From: Anabaena sp. UHCC 0204
GTDB taxonomy: Bacteria > Cyanobacteriota > Cyanobacteriia > Cyanobacteriales > Nostocaceae
Length of the DNA: 50,837 nucleotides
Direction of reading: 5' to 3'
Assembly: GCF_009711975.1 (NCBI RefSeq)
Contig: NZ_VIKW01000013.1
Location: 1 to 50,837 of the forward strand
The notes under the pieces are model-generated. The model had not been told where the DNA came from, ran no database searches, and saw only the letters and a list, made by a program, of their open reading frames with translations. The translations under genes were made by a program, and so were the position numbers. Numbering within the stretch: position 1 is the first letter of the stretch; each line of letters begins with the position of its first letter. Shown piece by piece: positions 8,088-16,408 of the stretch.

Positions 8088-8885
8088 TTAGAGGATATTT
8101 AAGATTCCAGTTGCAACAGTAGTTGGTTGCAAGTAAGTAATTAACTGTTGCAGACCTTGTTGCAGATATCGTGTAACCGTCATTGGTGTAGCCCCAATTT
8201 TTTTGGCAGCATCTTTGCGAGTTAGTTGTTCAACAAAAACTAATTCCACTGCAATTCGGGGTTTATCATCAAGCATACTCATAGCCCCTTCTAGTTGTTG
8301 CTGTTCTTCCTGTTGCTGCTGAAGTGCGGTGGTATGGGGACAGGGAAGTAAATCAGCCCACGTGACTGAACAATCGGTATAATTAGATGTTGTGTTATCT
8401 AAACTCAAAGGCATTCGATTTTGGGCTGCTAACTTAATTTCTTGCCATTCTTCTATAGATATATGCAGCTTGTTAGCAATTTCAATTTCTTGAGGAGGAC
8501 GATTTAAAGAGATAGTTAATTCTTTACGGATTTTCTGTCCTTGGTTGTAAAGTTCTTGACAACGGCGGGGAATTTTTAATAAAGTAGAGCGATCGCGCAA
8601 AAAATGCAGGATTTCACCGCGAATATAGGGTACAGCAAAGGAACTAAGGGCATATCCCTGATGAGGATCAAAACGCTCAATTGCTCTAATTAAGCCCAAG
8701 TAACCAATTTGTTCTAAATCTTCATAAGGCTCATAGCATCTATGACTAAATTTATAGGCTATTTTTCGTACTAATCCTTTATGCAATTCTACGAGTTTAT
8801 TCCGCAGTCGAATAGAGGGGTTTTGGTGGTATAGGTATAATAGATCAATACTATCAGAACGGGCAGAGGACTCATTAACTGTCAT
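8088..8885 (-). CDS. Group 3 (SigF/SigB type) RNA polymerase sigma factor
   Basis: Directs RNA polymerase to alternative promoters. The 265-residue product lacks region 1 and shows region 2: YEDLEQIGYLGLIRAIERFD, then SSFAVPYIRGEILHFLRD (about residues 54-97). Region 3 follows (PRRCQELYNQ onward). Region 4 helix-turn-helix is LTRKDAAKKIGATPMTVTRY (about 220-239). This is the domain order of the SigF/SigJ type of cyanobacterial group 3 sigma factors, linked in other cyanobacteria with motility or stress; I cannot tell which paralogue this is. A Gln/Glu-rich linker (about 189-199) separates regions 3 and 4. No anti-sigma gene is adjacent. The upstream 290 bp contains only a dispersed repeat. 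Confidence 0.85.
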   Translation of the reverse strand: MTVNESSARSDSIDLLYLYHQNPSIRLRNKLVELHKGLVRKIAYKFSHRCYEPYEDLEQIGYLGLIRAIERFDPHQGYALSSFAVPYIRGEILHFLRDRSTLLKIPRRCQELYNQGQKIRKELTISLNRPPQEIEIANKLHISIEEWQEIKLAAQNRMPLSLDNTTSNYTDCSVTWADLLPCPHTTALQQQQEEQQQLEGAMSMLDDKPRIAVELVFVEQLTRKDAAKKIGATPMTVTRYLQQGLQQLITYLQPTTVATGILNIL

Positions 8886-9116
8886 ATTAATTCCTTTGTA
8901 TTAATCTCTGTGTACAAATAATGAAGTTGAAAATATTATTTTTATATCTGTAATGATTTTCCTGAGTTCAGGCAAAATAAGCCATAGTTATTTTACTGAA
9001 GTTTCATCAGAGCTAAAACAATGATTGCGTAATAATACTGAAAACACATCATGAATTATGATTCTGTAACTTCTAGTACACAACGGCGTAAATCAACTAA
9101 CCATTAAAAATTTGAA

Positions 9117-9169
9117 AACAGCTTGTGTAATCTGCTTTTCTAATTTTTAATTCCGCACTGCGGTACTAG
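9117..9169 (-). repeat. Dispersed repeat (inverted copy at 26376-26442)
   Basis: On the minus strand it reads CTAGTACCGCAGTGCGG, then AATTAAAAATTA, AAAGCAGATT and CACAAGCTG. It matches the plus strand at 26376-26442 with few differences. It abuts the stop codon of the kinase gene. Confidence 0.65.
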
Positions 9170-9171
9170 CC

Positions 9172-10962
9172 CTAATTACGAATATTTACTTCTTGTAAAT
9201 AATCTTCTGATTGAAGAGATAATTGAGGTTGAATAGTATTTTTATGATGAGGTGTGTTGTTTCTTTTAGAAATAGTCACTATTTTGAGAATAGCTGCTTC
9301 TTGTTGTTGATGACGTAAACGTAACTTTTGAGAATATTCTTGTAATTTCATTTGTGCTTGTTCATATACAGCCGTATCTTCAGGAACTTTTTTCAGGAGT
9401 TTAATTGCACCAAAAAAGTCACCAATAGATGCTTTGTTATAGGCTAAATATAAATAGTAACCTGATCTAACTTGGCGCTTTTGATTATATTCAGATAATT
9501 TCTGTTTAACTATAGCACCAGCAGAACTTTCTTCAGGAATTTGCCGGAGGTAATATAAAGCTGTTGAAAAATCTCTTTCTTCGGCTTTTTCATAAGCTTT
9601 AGCTAATAAAGCTTGTGTTTGTGATTCAATATTGGCTTGAGCTTGTTGAACCAATGGCTGAATTTTTGATTGCCAATATGAATTAAGAGGAACTTTCGGA
9701 GCATGATATAATACATCAGTCCACCGCCTTTCCTTCAAAGCTTTTTCAGCTAAAATAAAATGCTCTGCATCTTTTTGCCATTGCTTTTGCCATTCTTCAA
9801 TTGAGGCTTGAGCTTCTGGATAAATATTACTATGAATGGGGATAGACTGAGCTAAATCAATCGCTGTTTGTAAATCACCCGATTGATATTCTTCTATAGC
9901 TTTATATAAGGTTTCTGTAGCTGAATAAGCTTGAGAATTATTAAATAAAGAATATACACCTAATCCAATGAGAACAGAATTAATTAATAAACCTAATTTT
10001 AGTCCTGCTAGTAAAGGTTGGGATTGTTTAGTTGTGGTTTTAGAAATTAAATTATCATCTATATTTCTATAAAATAATTGAGAATCAGCAAGGGGTGTTT
10101 CACTGGGCTGATTTTCCCATTCTATATGCTTGAGTATCCATAATGCTTCATTGGCAGATTGAAAACGTTCTTGGTATTGATAACGGATCATCTGACTGAG
10201 AAAAGCGACTAAATAATCATTGACTGGCGTATCATCATCACACCAGATAATTTCATTAGTTTCGGCATCAATTTCTAATTGCAGAGGTGATAATCCTGTA
10301 ATAGCTTGAATAGCAATTATGCCCAAAGAATACAAATCACTATTAGGCTGAGTTTGCCCAATAAATTGTTCTGGGGGAATATAACCCAATGATGTCACCG
10401 GAATTTGATCTATGGATAATTCTGTTTCAATACTAAAATCTATAGGTTGAATTGAGCCAAAATCAATTAAAACTAATTTGGCATCAATAGCCCTTCTAAT
10501 TAAGTTTTCTGGTTTAATATCGCAATGAATAAAGCCTTGAGAATGAACAAATTCCAGAATATATAAAGCATCTTCTAGAAATTTGATTACATCAGCCTGA
10601 CTCCATTTACCTGGACTTTGGGGATTGTTAGGTAATTCTGCTGCTAAAGATTCACCTGGAATAAACTGTTGGACTAAATAAAACCGTTCATTTTCTTCAA
10701 AACAGGTAATTAATTCAGGAATTTGCGGGTGACGACCTAAATGTTTGAGAGTTTCAGTTTCCGTCAAAAACCGTAGTCTGAGGTAGTCAAAATAGGAAGT
10801 GGATTGATAATTATTCACCTTCAATTGTTTGACAACATATCTCGGTTTTTCTGGGTGGTGTATATCTACAGCTATATAGGTTTGTCCAAATACCCCGGCA
10901 CTGAGGGGTTGAACAATTTGGTAACGCTCTTGTAATACTGTGCCGATTATCTGGTTGTTCAT
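9172..10962 (-). CDS. Membrane-anchored serine/threonine protein kinase
   Basis: A 596-residue Hanks-type kinase. The catalytic domain spans about residues 8-290, with the ATP-anchoring lysine in VVKQLK (K45), the catalytic loop HCDIKPENLI (D148, K150, N153), DFGS (D167) and the activation-segment end GYIPPEQFIG. A single membrane helix lies at about 317-341. After it come three or so degenerate helical repeats (segments with AYEKAEERDFSTALYYLRQI and AYNKASIGDFFGAIKLLKKV), which resemble TPR-like units and would lie outside the cytoplasm. The HCD in place of HRD is common in cyanobacterial kinases. The start MNNQIIGTVLQERY is canonical. Substrate unknown. Confidence 0.9.
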   Translation of the reverse strand: MNNQIIGTVLQERYQIVQPLSAGVFGQTYIAVDIHHPEKPRYVVKQLKVNNYQSTSYFDYLRLRFLTETETLKHLGRHPQIPELITCFEENERFYLVQQFIPGESLAAELPNNPQSPGKWSQADVIKFLEDALYILEFVHSQGFIHCDIKPENLIRRAIDAKLVLIDFGSIQPIDFSIETELSIDQIPVTSLGYIPPEQFIGQTQPNSDLYSLGIIAIQAITGLSPLQLEIDAETNEIIWCDDDTPVNDYLVAFLSQMIRYQYQERFQSANEALWILKHIEWENQPSETPLADSQLFYRNIDDNLISKTTTKQSQPLLAGLKLGLLINSVLIGLGVYSLFNNSQAYSATETLYKAIEEYQSGDLQTAIDLAQSIPIHSNIYPEAQASIEEWQKQWQKDAEHFILAEKALKERRWTDVLYHAPKVPLNSYWQSKIQPLVQQAQANIESQTQALLAKAYEKAEERDFSTALYYLRQIPEESSAGAIVKQKLSEYNQKRQVRSGYYLYLAYNKASIGDFFGAIKLLKKVPEDTAVYEQAQMKLQEYSQKLRLRHQQQEAAILKIVTISKRNNTPHHKNTIQPQLSLQSEDYLQEVNIRN

Positions 10963-11073
10963 GATCTAGTTACTCAGAAATCCTTATATATCTTTTCTGA
11001 CATCGGCTGCAAGTTTCCGGAATTATAGAAAATAATTCAGTATGTTAATTATTCAATAATTACCCAAGTATTA

Positions 11074-12615
11074 TTACTGAGAGTCTTCCTTTTCTGCAAA
11101 GCTATCAGTTAGTGGTTTGACGACTTTAGCGATCGCTTCCTGGACAAAAACTTTGATAAACTCATCTCGGCGATTAATCTGAAACTGTTGCTGAACAACT
11201 TCTGTCATTCCCCCGTCACCCCAATCTTGATCATGACGAAAATACTCGATAAAGCTTTTCCCAGCAATGCGGGTTAAATATGCGGCTGTCACCCCTTGAA
11301 TTGCTCTCCCGACAATAAAGGTAGCAACATTGAGTTGTAAAGCCGTTGATAATAATTGAATTGCACCTTTGACGATACCTAAACCGGCAATTGTTTTTCC
11401 TAAAGATAGGGCTAATTCCTTGCCCCGTTCCATGTTTAAATCACAACCGTAGACTCTACCAATTTCTACGACCATTTGGGCATTAACTGCGGCGGTTGCG
11501 AGTAAATCTACCATCGGTAATGGTGTCACAGAAACTACACCAGCCCCAATCCATTGATAACGCTCGACGATTTTATCTGCTTGACGACGACGCTGAGAAT
11601 CTATCAGTTTCCGGGCTTCTTCTCCTAACCGCAGAGATTGTAAGAGAATATTATCAGCAACGAGATCCTCACCTTCGGCGCGTAAGATAGCCGCCATACG
11701 CCGCAGTAAGGGGATAATATCTGATTCTGGCTGGAAAGGTTCACCAGTTTCTAATTGTGCAGTTTGGGGATTAGCAGCGATCGCTACGACATCATTTGTA
11801 GCAATAAAAGACCGGACTCGTTCCCGCAATCTGGCTAAAATTACGTCTATATCAGTTTCAGTATATAAATCTGTTTTATTGAGAACCAAGAGCGATCGCT
11901 TGCCAATTTCTGCTAAACTCCGCAGTGGTTCATATTCTGAACGGCGTAAATCATTATCTACCACAAATAACAGTAAATCAGCTTCTGTTGCCAAAGCCCT
12001 GGCCAGTTGTTCCCGTTCCGTTCCCGCTACCCCTGGTTCTAAAATTCCTGGAGTATCAGTAATTAATATCTTCCGTTCCAAACCCTTCAACCGTAAACAA
12101 TAGGTTTCTCCTACCTGAGTCGTCCCCATTGGTGCATTGACTTCACCCACTATCCGCCCCATAATCGCATTGACGAGAGAAGTTTTGCCGGCGCTACCTG
12201 TACCAAAGACAACAACTTGAATTTCCCCTCTCGCTAAATTTGCCTCAATTTCCCTAGTCCGACTCAGTAAAGCTTGGCGTGTGACTTCATCTTGAATTTG
12301 GGCTACTTGTTGACGAACTGCTTGCAGAGTAGAAGAAGCCGCATCAGATTTAGCCGCGGGGATTTGGGCGGAAGTAACTCTATGACGTTGACGACGGGAT
12401 TTTTCCTCTCCCTTCCGCAGCACCAATATATAGTAAATAAAAGCAGCAATTAAACCGCCAATCAATAAAATTAGCAGTAATAATAGTAAATTACCTAACA
12501 AAGGCGAATAGGACAACTGATAATACAGTCGGGTGAGAGAATCAATTAGCCATAGAGTTAACGCCAAAATGACGATCAGGCCAACAATTAGTGTAACTAC
12601 GCGAGATAAGGGCAT
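11074..12615 (-). CDS. Membrane-associated GTPase with C-terminal DUF697
   Basis: A 513-residue protein with two N-terminal membrane helices (about 5-30 and 40-66) and a basic linker. The Era-like G domain follows: P-loop FGTGSAGKTS (about 137-146), G3 DTPG (187-190) and G4 NKTD (246-249). The C-terminal half (about 320-490) is hydrophobic and matches the YcjF/DUF697 type (segments such as VSVTPLPMVDLLATAAVNAQM). Homologues are widespread in cyanobacteria; the role is unproven, with membrane trafficking or envelope homeostasis suggested only by architecture. The next gene upstream on the same strand is the inserted TnpB element, which separates this gene from the mrp operon. Confidence 0.82.
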   Translation of the reverse strand: MPLSRVVTLIVGLIVILALTLWLIDSLTRLYYQLSYSPLLGNLLLLLLILLIGGLIAAFIYYILVLRKGEEKSRRQRHRVTSAQIPAAKSDAASSTLQAVRQQVAQIQDEVTRQALLSRTREIEANLARGEIQVVVFGTGSAGKTSLVNAIMGRIVGEVNAPMGTTQVGETYCLRLKGLERKILITDTPGILEPGVAGTEREQLARALATEADLLLFVVDNDLRRSEYEPLRSLAEIGKRSLLVLNKTDLYTETDIDVILARLRERVRSFIATNDVVAIAANPQTAQLETGEPFQPESDIIPLLRRMAAILRAEGEDLVADNILLQSLRLGEEARKLIDSQRRRQADKIVERYQWIGAGVVSVTPLPMVDLLATAAVNAQMVVEIGRVYGCDLNMERGKELALSLGKTIAGLGIVKGAIQLLSTALQLNVATFIVGRAIQGVTAAYLTRIAGKSFIEYFRHDQDWGDGGMTEVVQQQFQINRRDEFIKVFVQEAIAKVVKPLTDSFAEKEDSQ

Positions 12616-12654
12616 GAAAGATAAAAGTCAATGATATACTTTTGATCTTAATCA

Positions 12655-14130
12655 ATGTGAACTACCCACACTGACTTGGAGTACCAAGTACAGTGTCGGC
12701 TTCTGTACTTACAGGGGAGTGCCGCAACTTAGACTTTCGCCCAAGTTTTGGTCTTATCTCCCCTCCTACAGCAGAGACGGCTGAACCTTCCGCCTTTAGC
12801 ATTCTGATCCCCTCTGCTCTAATATTTATTGCTGCATTCCCATCACGATTATGATGAGTGCCACAATGAGGACAAGTCCATTCCCGGACATCCAATGGCA
12901 TATCACCAATCTGATAGAAACAATTAGAACAGAGTTTGGAACTGGGAAACCATCTATCAATCTCAATCAATTTTCCACCTTTGCGTTCTAGTTTATAGGC
13001 TAGAAAATTAGTGAATGTTCCCCATCCTGCATCAGATATTGATTTTGCCAAATTGTGATTACGAACCATGCCTTTGACATGAAGATTCTCTACTATGACA
13101 GCTTGGCTATCGCTGACCAACTTATAACTAAGTTTATGTAGAAAATCTTGCCGCGAATTGCTAACTCGCTCGTACACCTTGGCAACAACTTTTCTATATC
13201 TATTTCTTGATTTACTCCCTTTTTGTTTACGTGCTAATTTTTTCTGTTTGCGTTTAAGGTTTTTCTCATGCTTGGCAAGGTGTTTAGGATGATCGTAAAA
13301 AGATACTTTCTCGCCATCTGTGACAACAGAAAAATGTTTTAGTCCTAAATCAATTCCGTAGATTTTCCCCTCGGAAATATTGGGATTTTCGCTTGTGTTG
13401 AGCGGAGTCGAAACACCATCTACTTCAGTAAGGATGGATGCAAGATATTTACCTGATGGGGTTTTACTAATAGTAACAGTCTTGATTTTCCCCTCAACCG
13501 GTCTATGTATCTTGGCTTTGACTATCCCAATATTGCCGGGAAGTTTAATATTACCATCTACAACCTTGACGTTTTGAGGATATTGGATAGACTGTTTACC
13601 ATGCTTAGATTTGAATTTAGGAAAACCGGCACGTTTATCAAAAAAGTTCTTGTACGCTGTGGTTAGATTTAGTGTTGTAGCTTGTAAAATTTGGCTATAA
13701 CAATCAGCCAACCAAATAGTATCCTCAGATTTTTTAAGCGTGGGGAGAAATGCGTTGAGTGCAGCACGGCTAAGTCCTTTGCCCGTCTCTTTGTAAGTCT
13801 CAATTGACTTATTTAGAGCATAATTCCACCACCATCTAGCACATCCAAAAGTTTGCGCTAGTTGTGTTTCCTGTTCTTTTGATGGATATATACGAACTTG
13901 AATAGCCTTGTATATCACTCAAATCACCTCCTTGATACAGCTATTTTAGCATGATATATTATTTCTGATAACGATACAATACATAACATAATTTGGAAAA
14001 ACCTCAATGGTTACTGAGCATAGTCGAAGTAATGTTCTTTGCCCTTACTCGGCTATGCCTCTTATTGATTGAGAACGATTTCGGCTTTTCCCGCCTTATA
14101 TCCCGCCACTGATTTGGAGTACCAAATTCA
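12655..14130 (-). mobile_element. TnpB-only IS200/IS605-family insertion sequence (IS1341 type)
   Basis: Both ends carry the same subterminal palindrome. Read on the minus strand, the left end at about 14107-14127 and the right end at about 12669-12689 share TTGGTACTCCAA, then A or G, then TCAGTG. The palindromes (ATTTGG-AGTA-CCAAAT and ACTTGG-AGTA-CCAAGT on the plus strand) have the stem and loop expected for IS605-type ends. The right-end hairpin lies inside the last codons of tnpB. There is no tnpA, so movement would need a TnpA in trans. Exact tips are uncertain by a few bases; the right tip is probably near TTCAC (12655-12659). Confidence 0.7.
12662..13918 (-). CDS. tnpB: TnpB RNA-guided nuclease of an IS200/IS605 element
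   Basis: A 418-residue OrfB/TnpB protein, ancestor family of Cas12. It has the N-terminal helix-turn-helix (OrfB_HTH, about 1-45), the central OrfB domain and an intact RuvC triad: D190 in GIDLGLKHF, E277 in IVENLHVKGM and D359 in HNRDGNAAINI. The zinc ribbon CSNC (330-333) and CPHC (349-352) is present. The start is GTG, preceded at good spacing by AAGGAGGTGA, the longest Shine-Dalgarno match in the window. Known TnpBs cut DNA next to a short TAM under guidance of a right-end RNA overlapping the gene's 3' end. Nothing in the sequence suggests inactivation. Confidence 0.92.
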   Translation of the reverse strand: MIYKAIQVRIYPSKEQETQLAQTFGCARWWWNYALNKSIETYKETGKGLSRAALNAFLPTLKKSEDTIWLADCYSQILQATTLNLTTAYKNFFDKRAGFPKFKSKHGKQSIQYPQNVKVVDGNIKLPGNIGIVKAKIHRPVEGKIKTVTISKTPSGKYLASILTEVDGVSTPLNTSENPNISEGKIYGIDLGLKHFSVVTDGEKVSFYDHPKHLAKHEKNLKRKQKKLARKQKGSKSRNRYRKVVAKVYERVSNSRQDFLHKLSYKLVSDSQAVIVENLHVKGMVRNHNLAKSISDAGWGTFTNFLAYKLERKGGKLIEIDRWFPSSKLCSNCFYQIGDMPLDVREWTCPHCGTHHNRDGNAAINIRAEGIRMLKAEGSAVSAVGGEIRPKLGRKSKLRHSPVSTEADTVLGTPSQCG

Positions 14131-14153
14131 TTGGGGGACTTACGGCGTAATAG

Positions 14154-14831
14154 TTAAAATAGTCCCCGATAGCGAGTAAAAACTAAAATCACCGCCCATG
14201 ATCCTAATGCGACTTTGACAGCCACCAAAATATTGAGTACCGGAATAATTCCCCCGCTCAAAAGTGCGCCTAATTCTCCATGAGGTAACTCTATACCCAC
14301 CAGAGTTATAGCTGCCAAGACAATGAAAACAAGCACCGAAATTTTCTCCCATGTAGCAGCATACCAGCGTTTGTAGATGCCTTGTATCCACTCCGGTGAT
14401 GAAGTAATCGCCACCAGACCGATCGCTGTGCCACCAGCCACCCCGGCAGCAAAACCACCACCGGGACTCAAATGCCCCCGAATAGCTAGTTCTATACTCA
14501 CCAGGGCGGAAATAGTCGCTCCCAAACGAGCTAGAACAATAGATGGTTGATCGGTAAAACTATGTATTTTGTGGGATGGAGTTTCATTGGCCAGGAGAAA
14601 ATTAGCGCCCATAATGGCGATCGTAAAAACCACAACCTCGAAGATAGTGTCATATAACCGATTTCTGAAAATAATTCCAGAAACTGCATTTGGAATGCCA
14701 GTTTCTCGGACAACGGTTTCGACGATAGACATCTCTAGTGATTCTGGCGCTGAATTGGGCAAAATCAGAAATTGGATAAACAGCACTATGCCCGCAACAA
14801 TGTAAACCCATTTCATATCTATTTTTTTCAT
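14154..14831 (-). CDS. mrpB: Mrp antiporter subunit B (MnhB-related)
   Basis: Last gene of the Mrp Na+/H+ antiporter operon. The 225-residue protein has about six membrane helices. The C-terminal half carries the MnhB signature HLSPGGGFAAGVAGG (about residues 121-135). The N-terminal about 80 residues resemble the MbhE-like part that cyanobacterial Mrp clusters split away from the large MrpA. It overlaps the stop of the upstream MbhD-like gene by 4 bases (14828-14831). The IS element lies about 25 bases past its stop, so the insertion spared the operon. Confidence 0.85.
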   Translation of the reverse strand: MKKIDMKWVYIVAGIVLFIQFLILPNSAPESLEMSIVETVVRETGIPNAVSGIIFRNRLYDTIFEVVVFTIAIMGANFLLANETPSHKIHSFTDQPSIVLARLGATISALVSIELAIRGHLSPGGGFAAGVAGGTAIGLVAITSSPEWIQGIYKRWYAATWEKISVLVFIVLAAITLVGIELPHGELGALLSGGIIPVLNILVAVKVALGSWAVILVFTRYRGLF

Positions 14832-15403
14832 GATTTTGGTGTACTGACATAGGAAAGGATGGTTGCTGATGATGATGAAAGTTCAGCTTGCATAATTTCA
14901 TAGAGGCGTTGAATTCTGGTTTGGGTATGATAGGTGGGGTTTTCGTTCTCACTCCCGACTAAATCTTGATTAGTGGCTTCTGGCCGCAAACAGATGGTAT
15001 GAACTTCTTTTTCCATCAGCGCCCGCTGCAATTCTTCCGTATTTGTGTAGGGTACTAAATCCAGACGCATATAATGTTTGCCTAAAATTTGCCGGAAGTT
15101 ATCTATTAATTTCCCAGACAGAGGATCATTATTTGCTTCAGTCAACTCATTTTCGAGCAAGCCCAGCCGCATAACCATGGATGAACGCACGGCCACCGCA
15201 TAAAGTGTAATTGCCAGCATAGTACCTACCAATGCCTCAGTTAAAGCCACATCTGCTGCTCCTAAAATGGCATATACCATGGCAGCGATCGCTCCCAAGA
15301 TGCCACGGATCACGAGGGCATTGTATGGATTAACCTGAAATAACAGCTTACAGGCTGATAAAGGCAGTAAGGCCATGATCACATAGATATAGGTATCATT
15401 CAT
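14828..15403 (-). CDS. MbhD-like (DUF4040) subunit of the Mrp antiporter
   Basis: A 191-residue subunit with three or four membrane helices. The core LVIRGILGAIAAMVYAILGA, followed by ADVALTEALVGTML (about residues 28-62), is the MbhD/DUF4040 signature that corresponds to the C-terminal part of classical MrpA. The rest (about 85-191) is soluble. Anabaena literature calls the gene at this position mrpA. I chose ATG at 15403: it follows GAGGGTGG and overlaps the end of mrpG by 8 bases, as expected for translational coupling. The longer frame to 15439 would overlap mrpG further. Confidence 0.8.
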   Translation of the reverse strand: MNDTYIYVIMALLPLSACKLLFQVNPYNALVIRGILGAIAAMVYAILGAADVALTEALVGTMLAITLYAVAVRSSMVMRLGLLENELTEANNDPLSGKLIDNFRQILGKHYMRLDLVPYTNTEELQRALMEKEVHTICLRPEATNQDLVGSENENPTYHTQTRIQRLYEIMQAELSSSSATILSYVSTPKS

Positions 15404-15674
15404 AGCCACCCTCGCTGGTGGAACAATAAGCCAGCACATACCCTAGCACTGTATTCCAGATGGCTAAGGAGATTATAGCCAGAATCAGTAACGGCCATTT
15501 GCTGGGTATTTGTAAAAGTAGCCCGAAGACGATACTCATTGAGCCGAGTGTATCCGCCACCGAAAGACTATGGAGTTTGAACAATATAGATCGCTTACCC
15601 AGCAGGTGAGAAGTTCCCCAAAACCAGAAAAATATGCCGATGCCAATGCAGGCATAACTCAGAAAATTAATCAT
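15396..15674 (-). CDS. mrpG: Mrp antiporter subunit G (MnhG)
   Basis: A 92-residue protein with three hydrophobic helices. It carries the MnhG-type segment GKRSILFKLHSLSVADTLGS (about residues 26-45), a positively charged stretch followed by the conserved H-x-L and D-T-L-G positions. It is a small accessory subunit needed for assembly of the multi-subunit Na+/H+ antiporter. It overlaps mrpF by 4 bases upstream and the MbhD-like gene downstream, so it is tightly coupled in the operon. Confidence 0.85.
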   Translation of the reverse strand: MINFLSYACIGIGIFFWFWGTSHLLGKRSILFKLHSLSVADTLGSMSIVFGLLLQIPSKWPLLILAIISLAIWNTVLGYVLAYCSTSEGGYE

Positions 15675-15928
15675 ATTTCATTCAGTCTTTTGAGTAAATG
15701 AGCTAACAACATTAATCCAGCATTTCCCACACTCAGGATAATTACCCCGACAATGCCGATCATCCAATCATCGCGGCCAATAGATACAACTAAAATCATG
15801 ATTGATGTTTTTGTGGCAATACTGCCAAAAGCCAGCATTTTTTTCCAAATATCATCATTTCTCCAACCCTCATAAATAGGTATGAGCAATGCTAAAATCA
15901 TGATCATCATTAATACATTCAGATCCAT
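15671..15928 (-). CDS. mrpF: Mrp antiporter subunit F (MnhF)
   Basis: An 85-residue protein with three predicted membrane helices (about 3-16, 30-50 and 55-78). Its size, position between mrpE and mrpG, and segments such as KMLAFGSIATKTSIMILVVS agree with MnhF. In related systems MrpF sits at the subunit interface and contributes to Na+ handling. The stop overlaps the mrpG start (ATGA). The 75-base gap to mrpE is the largest within the operon and shows no promoter I can support. Confidence 0.82.
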   Translation of the reverse strand: MDLNVLMMIMILALLIPIYEGWRNDDIWKKMLAFGSIATKTSIMILVVSIGRDDWMIGIVGVIILSVGNAGLMLLAHLLKRLNEI

Positions 15929-16003
15929 ATTTCTGCCTCTAAAGATTGCTCAGGTAATGTTCGCTTTGACTTTGTTATCTAGGCTTGTATTTGGCTTGTA
16001 ACA

Positions 16004-16408
16004 TTAGTCCTGAGTTACTGACCTCCTTTTCCTCCTTCTCACCAGGTGTACTTCATACCAGCCATGTTCGTGATATTTCAAAACGATGGTTTTTGGTGTA
16101 AAGGTAATTAGGAATATATCTAGGAATATTAGCCCCGGAGTCCGTTGAGATTTGACTCGTTCCATCGTCACATCCTCATGTTTATGGGGGCGGATGATGA
16201 TTTCAAATGCCTCAACATAGGCCTGTGGAATCGCTACCATAATCTCACCCAGTACCCGCAGCCAATCTTTTAAGGCTTCGGGAGTTTTCTGACGACCTGG
16301 TAATAAAAGGGCGATACTGACACCAATGATAATATTGGCTAGGCTGAAATCTGCGGTCAACAGAAACCAGATCACCAATCGCAATATGAGATTTAAATGC
16401 CCAACCAT
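16004..16408 (-). CDS. mrpE: Mrp antiporter subunit E (MnhE)
   Basis: A 134-residue protein with two N-terminal membrane helices (about 5-35) and a cytoplasmic C-terminal part. That part includes the MnhE hallmark TPGLIFLDIFLITFTPKTIV followed by HEHGWYEVHLVRRRKRR, equivalent to the TPGT...HWI-type motif of the family. It overlaps the 3' end of mrpD by 16 bases. It is an essential structural subunit in characterised Mrp complexes. Confidence 0.87.
   Translation of the reverse strand: MVGHLNLILRLVIWFLLTADFSLANIIIGVSIALLLPGRQKTPEALKDWLRVLGEIMVAIPQAYVEAFEIIIRPHKHEDVTMERVKSQRTPGLIFLDIFLITFTPKTIVLKYHEHGWYEVHLVRRRKRRSVTQD

Noticed and set aside
14140-14952. Several open frames overlapping mrpB and the MbhD-like gene in other frames
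   Set aside because: They overlap clearly identified Mrp subunits and have no family features.
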